Shown one piece after another: positions 39,678 through 48,281 of a stretch of DNA of 64,000 nucleotides. Below the pieces are notes generated by a model that saw only the letters and a program-made list of their open reading frames with translations, ran no database searches and was not told the DNA's origin. The position numbers and the translations under genes are program-made. Each line of letters opens with the position of its first letter. Positions within the stretch are counted from its first letter, which is position 1. Source of the stretch: Roseiarcus sp963835215 (GTDB taxonomy: Bacteria > Pseudomonadota > Alphaproteobacteria > Rhizobiales > Beijerinckiaceae); NCBI GenBank assembly GCA_963835215.1, contig CAWIES010000004.1, positions 186,001 to 250,000 of the forward strand. The letters are read 5' to 3'.

Positions 39678-40859
39678 CTATAGCCCGGACTCAATAGCGC
39701 GCAGCAGCCGGAACCGCATCTCGCCGTCGTCGCTCGCGAGCGAAATCACAAAACGGACCCTCCCATGACTTGAGGTGTCGGCATAGCCGGCGAGAGTGCG
39801 AACCCCCTCCATGGTTCCGCTCTTGTCCATTCCCCCGTCGTGACCCCTGAGCAGATCGGCGTGGGGCGCGAAGAGTTCGAGCACCTTGGCGAGGCCGCGG
39901 GCGGTAAAGCGGTTGTCGCGGTCTATGCCCGATCCTTCCTCAAGATGGATGTCGTTTGTCAGGCCGTGCGCGGCGAGCATCGCGTTCGCGACCTGGAGCG
40001 ACTTCTCGAGACTGACCGGGCCGCCAAGGCGGCGCCCGCCGATCTCCAGGAAGACTTGGTTGGCGATGTAGTTGTTCGAGGCGCGCAGCAGCTCGATGAG
40101 AATCTGCGAAAGCGGACGAGACTGTCGATGAACGTACACCGGCTTGAGTCCCTCGGGCGCGGCTCCGGTCGATATTGCGCCGTTCACGCTGCCTCCAGCC
40201 TGCGCGATGAACGCCGCGATCAATTCGCCAGCATATTGCAGGCTCGCTGCTGGATCCTGGCTGAGACTGATGCGGCCGCGTCCGTTGGGGCCGTGCGCGC
40301 GGAACTCGGCGATCGCGAGCGGCGTGATCGGCGTCTGCTTTTCGGCGGAAGCCACTTTGTCGCCGCTGCGCACGGCGTAGACGGTGTTGAAATTTACCGC
40401 CAGCGCGGAGTTCAGCGCATCGTAGGGCTCGTCGTCGTTCTCAATGCCCGGAATGCGCAGATCAGAAGGATAGTAGCTTGCGTCGAGCACGATACCGGTG
40501 ATTGGCTTCTTGCCGACCGCTGCGACCAACTCGGTCGCGAGCGTCGCCAGCTCTTCCGAAACCAGGAATGGATCGCCCCCGCCGCGCACATAGAGCACCC
40601 GTTTGTCATCGATGTAGAAGCGGGTCTCGAAGCGATAGTCGCCGCCCAAAACCTCCATCGCCAGCCAAGCCGTTACGATCTTGGTGACCGAGGCCGGGAC
40701 GAACGGCTCGTCGGCATTCTGGGCCACCAACTCGTGGCCCGCGGCGTCGACCACGAGCACCAACCCAGGCGGAGCGAGGGTCGCGACCGTCTCACTGACG
40801 CCGGCCAGCGCGCGGGCGGATAGCAGGAGCAAACCGAGGGCGAGCAGGCGAGACCACAT
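39678..40859 (-). CDS. dacB: D-alanyl-D-alanine carboxypeptidase, PBP4/DacB type (S13 family)
   Basis: A 393-residue exported peptidoglycan enzyme. Signal peptide MWSRLLALGLLLLSARALAG from the ATG at 40857-40859. The three penicillin-binding motifs are S-x-x-K in PASVTKIVTAW, S-x-N in RASNNYIANQ and K-S-G in MDKSGTMEGV. Domain order is that of PBP4-like S13 endopeptidases, which cleave cross-links or remove the terminal D-Ala. The frame is open 34 codons upstream, without signal-peptide character. Confidence 0.92.
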   Translation of the reverse strand: MWSRLLALGLLLLSARALAGVSETVATLAPPGLVLVVDAAGHELVAQNADEPFVPASVTKIVTAWLAMEVLGGDYRFETRFYIDDKRVLYVRGGGDPFLVSEELATLATELVAAVGKKPITGIVLDASYYPSDLRIPGIENDDEPYDALNSALAVNFNTVYAVRSGDKVASAEKQTPITPLAIAEFRAHGPNGRGRISLSQDPAASLQYAGELIAAFIAQAGGSVNGAISTGAAPEGLKPVYVHRQSRPLSQILIELLRASNNYIANQVFLEIGGRRLGGPVSLEKSLQVANAMLAAHGLTNDIHLEEGSGIDRDNRFTARGLAKVLELFAPHADLLRGHDGGMDKSGTMEGVRTLAGYADTSSHGRVRFVISLASDDGEMRFRLLRAIESGL

Positions 40860-41056
40860 AGCGATTCCAGCGTGGGCGCGGCGTCGCCAACTTGCGGGCG
40901 GTTGCCAGTGATACTCAAGCGTAAAGTCACTCTCGTCTGCGGTTCCCTCTTTATTTTCCAATCAGTCTGGAGACATCGGCCACACTGCCCTTCCGCTCAC
41001 GGGCAAGACATCAAGCCCTGCATGAGCCCGCCGTCGCAGCGAAAGCGCCGTCAAAG

Positions 41057-41395
41057 TCAGGCGCTTTGTGCGAAATCGAACGCCGCCTTGTCGGCGTGGC
41101 GCGGACGCGGATACTCGGACATGCGATTGGCGATTTGCGCCACTGAGGCCGGCCTCGAGGCTTGGCGGTCCACCAAGATCGCTGCCCTAGCGGCGTGAAG
41201 CGCTTTGTCAATCAGAATGGTCGATTCGATTGCTCCCGCGTCGACGGCCTCGATGATGGCGCGGGCCATCAGATTGCGAACCACTTCCGGACTTCTCGGT
41301 CCGGGCCTGAATTCCTTCCAGGCTTGATCGAAGGCGTCGACCATGATTTTAAGGGTCTCCGGTTCATATACGCCCGGGGTGAGATGTGAAGGCAT
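41057..41395 (-). CDS. Hypothetical protein, 112 residues
   Basis: Starts MPSHLTPGVYEPETLKIMV at 41395, preceded by an AAGGAACGCAGCAA ribosome-binding site. Middle part: FDQAWKEFRPGPRSPEVVRN and MARAIIEAVDAGAIES. This is a soluble helical protein with no signal peptide. Short proteins with a YEPETLxxMxxAFDxAW start occur next to regulators in Rhizobiales, but I cannot name the family. It sits 273 bp downstream of the CheB/CheR-kinase gene on the same strand. Confidence 0.65.
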   Translation of the reverse strand: MPSHLTPGVYEPETLKIMVDAFDQAWKEFRPGPRSPEVVRNLMARAIIEAVDAGAIESTILIDKALHAARAAILVDRQASRPASVAQIANRMSEYPRPRHADKAAFDFAQSA

Positions 41396-41668
41396 TTGCT
41401 GCGTTCCTTGTTGGTCGGGAATATCACTTGCGCAAATGTTCCCTCCTGGGCAGCTTCGGAATCCACTCATAGAGACCCGGAGCGTCGCGGGCGATGCGAC
41501 TGGCGCTTCCCGCCGCTAGCGGGAATCGTTCCGACAAACTCGTAACCCTCGTGGGCGAGGCGCCTGCCGAACTCCCTCGGGCGTTCTTCTCGGTGCGATC
41601 TGAGCGACGCCGTTGTCATCGTCAATCATCTGAAGCCGAGCTCGAAGCCTCGGGCCGGCCGGACGTGA

Positions 41669-44600
41669 TCACGGAATTTCTGCGCTTCCTCGCCAGGGCG
41701 CTTTCCGTGACTCGCCGCCACCGCCCTCCGCGACGAGCGCCAATCGGGCCAGCGCCGGCAGCGACTTCGATCCGGTTCGCTTCATGATCGAGGCGCGATG
41801 GTTCTCGACGGTGCGTTGGCTAATGCCAAGATCGGCGGCGATGTTCTTGCTGGGGTGGCCGGCGAGCACCCGCTCCATCACATCGCGCTGTCGCGGCGTG
41901 AGCCCGGCGAGGTGGCTTGCCGCCGACGCCCGCCATTCCTGCAACTTGCTCGAATCCTGCGACAGTTCGAGAGCCCGCGCGATGCCGGCGATCAGTTCCT
42001 CGCGACCGATCGGCTTCTCGATGAAATCCAAGGCGCCCGCCTTCATCGCTTCGACCGCCATTGGCACGTCGCTGTCGCCGGTAATCATGATCGAGGGCAA
42101 GCTATGTCCGTCACTGTGGAGCCGCCGCAGCAACGCGAGCCCGCTCATGCCCGGCAGATAGGCGTCGATCAGCAGGCATGCAGCGCCCCCCGGTTGGTAG
42201 GCTTCTAGAAACGCCTCGCAGCTCGCGTAGGACTCGACGACGCGGTTGTCGTCTTCCAAGACCGAGCGGATCGCCTCGCGAATGCGATCGTCGTCATCGA
42301 CGACGAATATCTTGGCGCGGTCGGAAGCGGTCGAGGCTTCAACCGGGCGAACCGGCCGGGGCTCGCGAGCGGCGGGCGGCTTGGCCAGCAGCTTCTCGAT
42401 CGCCTGCGTCAACTCTCTCAGCTTGACCGGTTTGTTGAACTGAACGCAATCGTGAAGGGCGATGTTGCGCAGGGCCTCGGTCGAAATGTCGCCGGTGAGA
42501 ATGATGAAGGGAATTTGGCGACTGAGCTCTTCTCGCAATTTCTGACAAACTTGGATGCCGTTCATTCCGTTGGGCAGATTGTAATCGGCGAGGACGAGGT
42601 CAGGTCGGATCGCCCTGCGGGCGGCCAGCTCCAAGGCGGCGGGGCCGTCGATCGCCGTCGCGGCGTCATAGCCCTCTTGCCTCAGGAAGAGCTCGAGGTG
42701 CTCGCGCACTTCCGGATCATCCTCGATGATCAGGATCGTTCCCGAGCGCGGGGCCATAGGCGCGAACACCTCGTCGGCGCCGCGCGTATGATGGGCGGGC
42801 GCCGACGCGGCGCCGCTCGGCGACATTGGGACCTCAATCGAGAACACCGAGCCCTTTCCCTCCAGCGAGCGCACCCGGATGCGGTGGCCAAGAAGTTCGC
42901 CAAGGCTCTTGACGATCGACAGACCCAAGCCGAGGCCATGGCTTCGCTGGCGAGCAGCGTTGTCCAGTTGATAGTATTCCTCGAAGATCGTCTGCAGCTC
43001 CGACGTGGGGATGCCGATTCCGGTGTCCCAGATCTCGATGCACAGCGTTTTGCCGCGGCGGCGACACCCGACCAGCACCTTGCCGCGCTGGGTGTATTTC
43101 AGGGCGTTCGAGAGCAGGTTGCGGACCATCTGCTCAAGCAGACGCGGATCGCTGCGAACGAATTGAGCGCAGGGCAATACACGCAAGACGAGGCCCGTCG
43201 CCTGCGCGTGGTAGGTCAGTTCGTCCCTGAGCCGGTCGAACAGCTCGTTCATCGAAACGTCGGCTGTTTCGGCCTTAACGGCGCCGACTTCGATCTGATT
43301 GATGTCGAGCAACGTGTTTAACATGCTCGTCATCGCGCTCAAGGCGTCGTCGATGCGTGCGACCAGACTCTGGGCTTTGTCGCCTTCCACCTTCTTGGCC
43401 AGCAACCCCTGAAGCAGGGCGAGCGTTTGCAAGGGTTGTCGCAGGTCATGGCTCGCCGCCGCAAGAAAGCGCGACTTGGCGATGGTCGCCAGTTCCGCTT
43501 GCCGCTTGGCGGCGGTCAGCGCGTCCGCGGTGCGCCGTCTCTCGGTCACGTCCTCAAACGTTATGACGACGCCCTCGGTTTTCTCGTCGCTGGTGCGATA
43601 GGGCAAGATGCGACGAATGAACCAGTAGCCGCTTTGTCCCTGTATTTCCCGTTCGACCGGCGTCTGGGTCTTCAGAACCTTGCGCGCGTCGTCGAGAAGG
43701 GCCTCATCGGCGGCCAGCGATTTGAGATCCGTGAGCGGGCGCCCGATATCGCTCGGGATCACGTTGAACAGCGCTTTGGTCGCTGGGGTGAAAAAGCGGA
43801 TGTTGAAGCGGGTGTCGAGGAAGACCGTCGCGACGTCGGTGCTGTAAAGGACGTTCTGCAAATCGTCCGAGGTCGTGCGTTGCCGATCGAGCGTCTCCTG
43901 CAATTGGCTGTTGAGCGCGTTCAATTCCTCGTTGAGCGATTGAAGCTCCTCCTTGGAGGCGAGCAGTTCCTCGTTCGTCGACTGATATTCCTCGTTGACC
44001 GACTGCGCTTCGTCGTTGATCGCCATCTGCTCTTCGCTCGAGGTCTCGAGCGTGTGGATGGCGCTCTGGAGCTCCAGTTTCGCCGCTTCGAGTTCGCGTT
44101 CGAGTTCAACGACGCGAGAGACATCGCCGGGCGGAACAGCGCCCATGATGACCGCTTCGGGCGCGGGCGTTGCGACGAAGCATACCAGCAATAAGTCTTC
44201 GCGCCCGTTCGGCGCCGGTTCGACGACGATGCGGAATGGTGCCCCGCCGGCTTCGCTCTCGGTCAACCCGCCAGACACCACGACGCGCGCGTTGTCGCGC
44301 AGCGCACGCTGGAGAGCCGATCTCAGCTTGGCGCGCACGCCCTCGCGCGCCATGGCGATCAAATCCTGCGCCGGGCGCCCCGCCGCGACCTTGAGATAGC
44401 GATCGGTCGGTCCCTGGAAGTGGAGACACTCGAGTTTGCGATTGATCAGCACGGCGGCCGGACCGTAGGTCTCCAGCACCAGTCTTCGGCACAGCTCGGC
44501 AAGCTCGGCTTGGCGAGAGGGCGCCTGGGTGGGGCCGGAAAGGGTGCGCATCCGCGCACTTTCGCCGCCGCCGGGCGGCAAGCCGATGTCGCCGAACCGG

Positions 44601-46090
44601 TTGCCGCCAACGCGTCGATAGAGGCGCTCCGACTTGGAGACGACGGCAAACCGGCGGTCGGCGCCGCCGATCGCCTCGGCATTGCCAAGAAGCAGGAGAC
44701 CGCCTTCGCGCAAGGCAAAATGGAAGATCGAGGCGACCTTCGCCTGCGCCTCTGGGCGCAGGTAGATCAGCAGGTTCCGGCAGGAAACGAAGTCGAGACG
44801 CGCGAACGGCGGGTCCGCCAGCAGATCCTGCGCGGTGAACACCACGCTTGCGCGCAGCTCGGGCGACACCCGGTAGGAATGATCCTCTCTGGTGAAAAAT
44901 GCCGACAATCGACTCGGCGACACTTTGGTCTCAATCGATTGCGGATAGAGGCCGCCTCGCGCGATCGCAACTGCGTCCGGGTCGACGTCGCTGGCGAAGA
45001 CCTGCAGCGTGACGCCGCGATTCGCGACTGCGATCTGTTCACGAAACAGCATGGCGATGGAATAGGTCTCTTCGCCGGAACTGCAGCCGGCGACCCAAAT
45101 CCGCAGCGGCCGATCGCGAGCGTGATCGCGCACGAGGTTGGGAATGACCTCCTTCTCCAGGAAATCAAACACCGACGGGTCACGAAAGAACCCGGTGACG
45201 TTGATCAATAGGTCGCGGGAGAGCTGGTCGCGTTCGCCGGCGTCGCGCAGCAGGAGATCGAGATACTCGCCCACGGTCTTTATCGCCACCAGCGCCATGC
45301 GTCGCTCGACACGGCGCTCCAACGTGCCGCGCTTGTAGTGAGTGAAGTCGTGTACGCCCTTCGTGCGCAAGAGATCGATGATCTTCGGCAGCGCGACCTG
45401 CACCGACTCCTGGGCGTTGGGTGTGTTCGGCGTTGGCGTGAGCGTCGCACCCTGTTCGTGGCTGACGAGCGCCTCGGCGATCTTGGCCGCAGGAAGCACC
45501 AGATCGACATCGCCCGTTGCGATCGCGTTCTGGGGCATGCCGCCATAGTCGGCTTCGCCGACTTCCTGCGCGATGACGAGGCCGCCTTTGGCCTTGACCG
45601 CCCCAAGGCCGAGACTTCCGTCGGCGCCGGTTCCCGAGAGGACCACGCAGACCGTGCGCGCGCCGCATTCGCGCGCCAGCGAGTTCAATAGAAAATCAAA
45701 TGGGAGCCGCGCGCCGTGACGCGGGGCCGGTCGCGACAGATGCAAAGCGCCTTGGTCGTTCACCGAGAGATAGACACCGGGGGGAATGACATAGACGCGC
45801 TCGCGCTCGATCGCCATTCCCTCGCTCGCCTGAAGCACCAGCATCGCCGTGTTGCGCGCCAACAAGTCGACCATCATGCTATCGTGGCTTGGGTCGAGGT
45901 GCTGGACGAGCAGGAAGGCCATGCCATTCTTCGCGGGCAGCGCGTCCAGCAGCTTCCTGCAGGCTTCGAGTCCGCCGGCCGACGCGCCAATCGCGACGAT
46001 CGGAAAATCGGCGTCCTCGCCGGTTGAAACGGGTCTCCGAATCCAAACCGGGCGCGCGGCCTTGATTTGCCGCGGATGACTTACGGGCAT
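41669..46090 (-). CDS. Giant hybrid signalling protein: CheB-CheR-PAS-histidine kinase-REC-REC-LuxR HTH
   Basis: One intact 1473-residue ORF from the ATG at 46088-46090. Order of domains: CheB methylesterase (about 28-185; triad S37 in GASAGG, H64 in LVQHLDP, D157 in GTGADGS); CheR methyltransferase (about 200-480; WVAGCSSGEETYS and FVSCRNLLIYL); PAS-like region and a Glu-rich coiled coil (about 657-740); a second PAS (to about 860); histidine kinase with H881 in LAAASHDLRQPLQTL and an ATPase domain (to about 1085); receiver 1 (D1169 in LADYNLPNG); receiver 2 (D1309 in LLIDAYLPG); FixJ/LuxR-type HTH (about 1397-1452, LTPRQRDVMERV). No membrane helix. The sensor and its DNA-binding output are in one chain. 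Nearby stress genes are plausible targets. Confidence 0.92.
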   Translation of the reverse strand: MPVSHPRQIKAARPVWIRRPVSTGEDADFPIVAIGASAGGLEACRKLLDALPAKNGMAFLLVQHLDPSHDSMMVDLLARNTAMLVLQASEGMAIERERVYVIPPGVYLSVNDQGALHLSRPAPRHGARLPFDFLLNSLARECGARTVCVVLSGTGADGSLGLGAVKAKGGLVIAQEVGEADYGGMPQNAIATGDVDLVLPAAKIAEALVSHEQGATLTPTPNTPNAQESVQVALPKIIDLLRTKGVHDFTHYKRGTLERRVERRMALVAIKTVGEYLDLLLRDAGERDQLSRDLLINVTGFFRDPSVFDFLEKEVIPNLVRDHARDRPLRIWVAGCSSGEETYSIAMLFREQIAVANRGVTLQVFASDVDPDAVAIARGGLYPQSIETKVSPSRLSAFFTREDHSYRVSPELRASVVFTAQDLLADPPFARLDFVSCRNLLIYLRPEAQAKVASIFHFALREGGLLLLGNAEAIGGADRRFAVVSKSERLYRRVGGNRFGDIGLPPGGGESARMRTLSGPTQAPSRQAELAELCRRLVLETYGPAAVLINRKLECLHFQGPTDRYLKVAAGRPAQDLIAMAREGVRAKLRSALQRALRDNARVVVSGGLTESEAGGAPFRIVVEPAPNGREDLLLVCFVATPAPEAVIMGAVPPGDVSRVVELERELEAAKLELQSAIHTLETSSEEQMAINDEAQSVNEEYQSTNEELLASKEELQSLNEELNALNSQLQETLDRQRTTSDDLQNVLYSTDVATVFLDTRFNIRFFTPATKALFNVIPSDIGRPLTDLKSLAADEALLDDARKVLKTQTPVEREIQGQSGYWFIRRILPYRTSDEKTEGVVITFEDVTERRRTADALTAAKRQAELATIAKSRFLAAASHDLRQPLQTLALLQGLLAKKVEGDKAQSLVARIDDALSAMTSMLNTLLDINQIEVGAVKAETADVSMNELFDRLRDELTYHAQATGLVLRVLPCAQFVRSDPRLLEQMVRNLLSNALKYTQRGKVLVGCRRRGKTLCIEIWDTGIGIPTSELQTIFEEYYQLDNAARQRSHGLGLGLSIVKSLGELLGHRIRVRSLEGKGSVFSIEVPMSPSGAASAPAHHTRGADEVFAPMAPRSGTILIIEDDPEVREHLELFLRQEGYDAATAIDGPAALELAARRAIRPDLVLADYNLPNGMNGIQVCQKLREELSRQIPFIILTGDISTEALRNIALHDCVQFNKPVKLRELTQAIEKLLAKPPAAREPRPVRPVEASTASDRAKIFVVDDDDRIREAIRSVLEDDNRVVESYASCEAFLEAYQPGGAACLLIDAYLPGMSGLALLRRLHSDGHSLPSIMITGDSDVPMAVEAMKAGALDFIEKPIGREELIAGIARALELSQDSSKLQEWRASAASHLAGLTPRQRDVMERVLAGHPSKNIAADLGISQRTVENHRASIMKRTGSKSLPALARLALVAEGGGGESRKAPWRGSAEIP

Positions 46091-46314
46091 TTGAATTATT
46101 TTTCTCGTCGAGCAGCGCTCCGAAGATGCGCCCCCAGTAATCGTTAGCACGACGCGGGTATTATTGCGACTTGTATATGGCGTTTGTTTTCGCAACGACT
46201 TTGCGCTGTACGTGCGGGACGTGAGTATTTCCCGAATCTTCTCACGGCCACAAAATTAGATCATCGTCGCGCTCGCCTTGGCAAGCGCGCGGCGACGTTT
46301 GGAGAGCTGATGTC

Positions 46315-46602
46315 ATGGCTGAATCAATCAATCCGGATCTCGCGGCGCTTCGCGACGATCTCGCTGCGCTAAAGCGCGATGTCGCGGGCCTGGTCGAACA
46401 CCTCAAAGGCGGAGCGGCGGACAAAATGCGCAACGCCGCCGAGCAAATTGATCGTGAGGCCGGCGGCTTCTGTCGCGAAGTGGGGCTGGAAGGCGAGCGC
46501 TCGGTCAAGGCGGTCGGCGCCTGGGTCGAGAAGCAGCCGGTTCTGGCTTTGCTTATCGCGCTCGGCGTCGGCTACGTCGGCGCCAGAGCGTTGCTGCGGT
46601 GA
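46315..46602 (+). CDS. DUF883-like membrane-anchor protein (ElaB/YqjD type)
   Basis: A 95-residue protein with a long amphipathic helix (DLAALRDDLAALKRDVAGLVEHL) and a C-terminal membrane helix (PVLALLIALGVGYVGARALLR) ending in Arg. This is the layout of DUF883/ElaB proteins, which are stationary-phase induced and in E. coli tether inactive ribosomes to the membrane. That role here is inference. Its TGA overlaps the GTG of the next mini-gene (GTGA). Confidence 0.78.
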   Translation: MAESINPDLAALRDDLAALKRDVAGLVEHLKGGAADKMRNAAEQIDREAGGFCREVGLEGERSVKAVGAWVEKQPVLALLIALGVGYVGARALLR

Positions 46603-46694
46603 GCCTGTTCAAGCAGCACAAAGCCTTGGCGCTGGTCGCCGCTTTGCTCGCCGGCGTCGTCGTCGGCAGCGAGGGCTGGGCGCCGCATGAGTAG
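46599..46694 (+). CDS. 31-residue membrane peptide, overlapping DUF883 gene
   Basis: From the GTG at 46599 the frame encodes MSLFKQHKALALVAALLAG, then VVVGSEGWAPHE, a basic start and one hydrophobic helix. The start overlaps the stop of the DUF883-like gene by 4 bp (GTGA), the usual arrangement for translational coupling. Too short for standard ORF calling. It might be an accessory of the DUF883-like protein or the head of a broken longer gene. No downstream continuation was found. Confidence 0.5.
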   Translation: MSLFKQHKALALVAALLAGVVVGSEGWAPHE

Positions 46695-46738
46695 TTTCCG
46701 ATCCTCCCCATAGCGATCAAAGGTCCGCTAACGTTGAT
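46692..46738 (+). repeat. Dispersed intergenic motif, copy 1
   Basis: TAGTTTCCG (46692-46700), 26 bases, then GCTAACGTTGAT (46727-46738). The same pair with a 24-base gap occurs at 51247-51291; weaker copies begin at 47503 and 48174. All four lie upstream of genes of the 46-52 kb island, which suggests a promoter or regulator-binding site. Confidence 0.5.
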
Positions 46739-46986
46739 TCGGCCGCCTCCGCGTTCCACTCCACCTGCAAGGGACGCTTCCACCGTCTGACGAACTAAGA
46801 GGCGCCGAGCCTGAGGCTCGGTTTGTGAAACCCACGAAGGCCAACCATGCAGCCGATCCACAGCGCCTTGTCCAAAAGCACTCGCAAGCGGGCCGTCGAA
46901 TCGCGAGGGGCGCCGAAATGAGCCACGCGGCGGACATTGCGAGGGCGCCGATGCGAGCACCGTCCGGTGGGCTGGAAGGTGAGCCA

Positions 46987-47376
46987 ATGAAGCCGCTGCG
47001 CATCCTGGTGGTGGAAGACGACGTGATGATCGGCGGACTGCTTGCCGAAACGCTTGAGGATCTTGGCCACTTCGTCTGCGCGGTGGAGACCAATGCCGCC
47101 AATGCGGTGGCCGCCGCCGCGCGTCACCGGCCCGATCTGATGATCGTCGACGTCGGGCTGGGCGAAGCGAGCGGCGTCGCGGCGGTCAGGGAGATCCTGC
47201 GAAGCGGCTTCGTTCCCCACGTCTTTGCAACCGGCGATGCGTTAAGAGACCTGTCGCTCGGGCCTGAAGCCGTGCTCATCCAAAAGCCCTTTCGCGGACC
47301 GGACATCGTCCACGCGATTGAGCGGGCGCTCGCGGCCAAGCCCGGTCGCATCGGCCCCGCGCCACGGGTTGCGTGA
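46987..47376 (+). CDS. Stand-alone response regulator receiver protein
   Basis: A 129-residue receiver domain with no output domain. From the ATG at 46987 it reads MKPLRILVVEDDVMIGGLLA, with phosphoacceptor D55 in LMIVDVGLGE, T82 in VFATGD and K100 in VLIQKPF. Such single-domain regulators act as phosphate carriers or bind partner proteins. It may be a substrate of the large hybrid kinase 0.9 kb away. An in-frame ORF extends 54 codons upstream but without conservation. Confidence 0.9.
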   Translation: MKPLRILVVEDDVMIGGLLAETLEDLGHFVCAVETNAANAVAAAARHRPDLMIVDVGLGEASGVAAVREILRSGFVPHVFATGDALRDLSLGPEAVLIQKPFRGPDIVHAIERALAAKPGRIGPAPRVA

Positions 47377-47618
47377 CGACCAGCGTGGAGGCGAGACATG
47401 CCGGACTCGCTGGCAGGTCGCCGAGCATCGCCGGCATTGTCATCAGCACGATCGGCCGAAAGCGCAGAAGCGCAGTGCGGCGGAACCCGAACCGGGGCTG
47501 GGTAGTTTCCGAGTCTGACGGCGCTTTGCGCTCTGGCCTACGCGTTGTGACTGTTCGAATGAGCGAAAAGCTGGGCTTCGCCCGGCGTCCGATCTCAACA
47601 AGAGAATCGCCTGCTGAC

Positions 47619-48113
47619 ATGGCTCATGCCGCTTTAGCGCCTCTCATTGGGCCGCAGTTCGACAAGTTCCTCTATGCGCCGATCCGCGCCGATCGAAACG
47701 GCACGCCCCTCACCGTCCTTTCCGCGCTCGCGCGCTCCAATGTCGATCCCTGGCAAGAGGCGGTCAGCTTGGGGCAGATGCACCGCGACGCGGCCGCCGC
47801 GCGCCTCACGGCGTTGATCAGCGCGCTGCCGGGCGAGCAGAACGGGGACGTTTCGGCCTCGTCGATCGCCCAGCTTGTGACTCTATTGCCGAAGACGACG
47901 AGCTTCACCGTCAGTTCCTCCGACAGCGCGTTTGCGGCGGTCGGGCCGCAGCAGGCCCAGACTCGCTTTGTTCTCGGCGCCCTCGTCATACTGGCCATGA
48001 TCGCGCTCGCGCTTTCCGCCAGTCTTTCGCCGGGACGGGAATTTGGGGCAAAACCGTCGCGCGCTCCCGTCGGCGACGCCACGACCAATACTCCGCCGAC
48101 GCGCAATCCGTAG
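47619..48113 (+). CDS. Membrane-anchored hypothetical protein
   Basis: A 164-residue protein from the ATG at 47619 (MAHAALAPLIGPQFDKFLYAP). Its soluble N-terminal region contains NGTPLTVLSALARSNVDPW and an Ala-rich helix, followed by one membrane helix (FVLGALVILAMIALALSAS) and a Pro/Thr-rich tail. I cannot name the family. It lies between the receiver gene and the gad operon and is preceded by dispersed motif B (47503). Confidence 0.65.
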   Translation: MAHAALAPLIGPQFDKFLYAPIRADRNGTPLTVLSALARSNVDPWQEAVSLGQMHRDAAAARLTALISALPGEQNGDVSASSIAQLVTLLPKTTSFTVSSSDSAFAAVGPQQAQTRFVLGALVILAMIALALSASLSPGREFGAKPSRAPVGDATTNTPPTRNP

Positions 48114-48281
48114 GCGCCTCCGGACGTCGCGCTCGGTGCGTGCGCAGCGCGACCACTCGGTCCCGGCGGTAGGTGATTTCCGATCCTTTCCGACGATCCA
48201 GCGCAGACTAATGTCCGCGCCACAAACCTATCGACGGGTTTCGCGCGTCGAGCGGGATCGTCCAGGAGACAGGAAACCATC

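Noticed and set aside
41507..41525. 7-bp inverted repeat TTCCCGC/GCGGGAA as a terminator of the hybrid kinase gene
   Set aside because: No U-run on the minus strand, short stem, and 144 bp past the stop; not enough to call.
46700..46760. Minus-strand GGAAC...CGTT pair as another EcfG promoter
   Set aside because: The spacing is 19 bases, outside the 16-17 expected, and it would read toward the DUF883-like gene on the wrong strand.
47482..47507. GGAAC-N17-AGTT upstream of the 47619 gene as an EcfG promoter
   Set aside because: The -10 element is AGTT instead of CGTT; kept only as a weak possibility.
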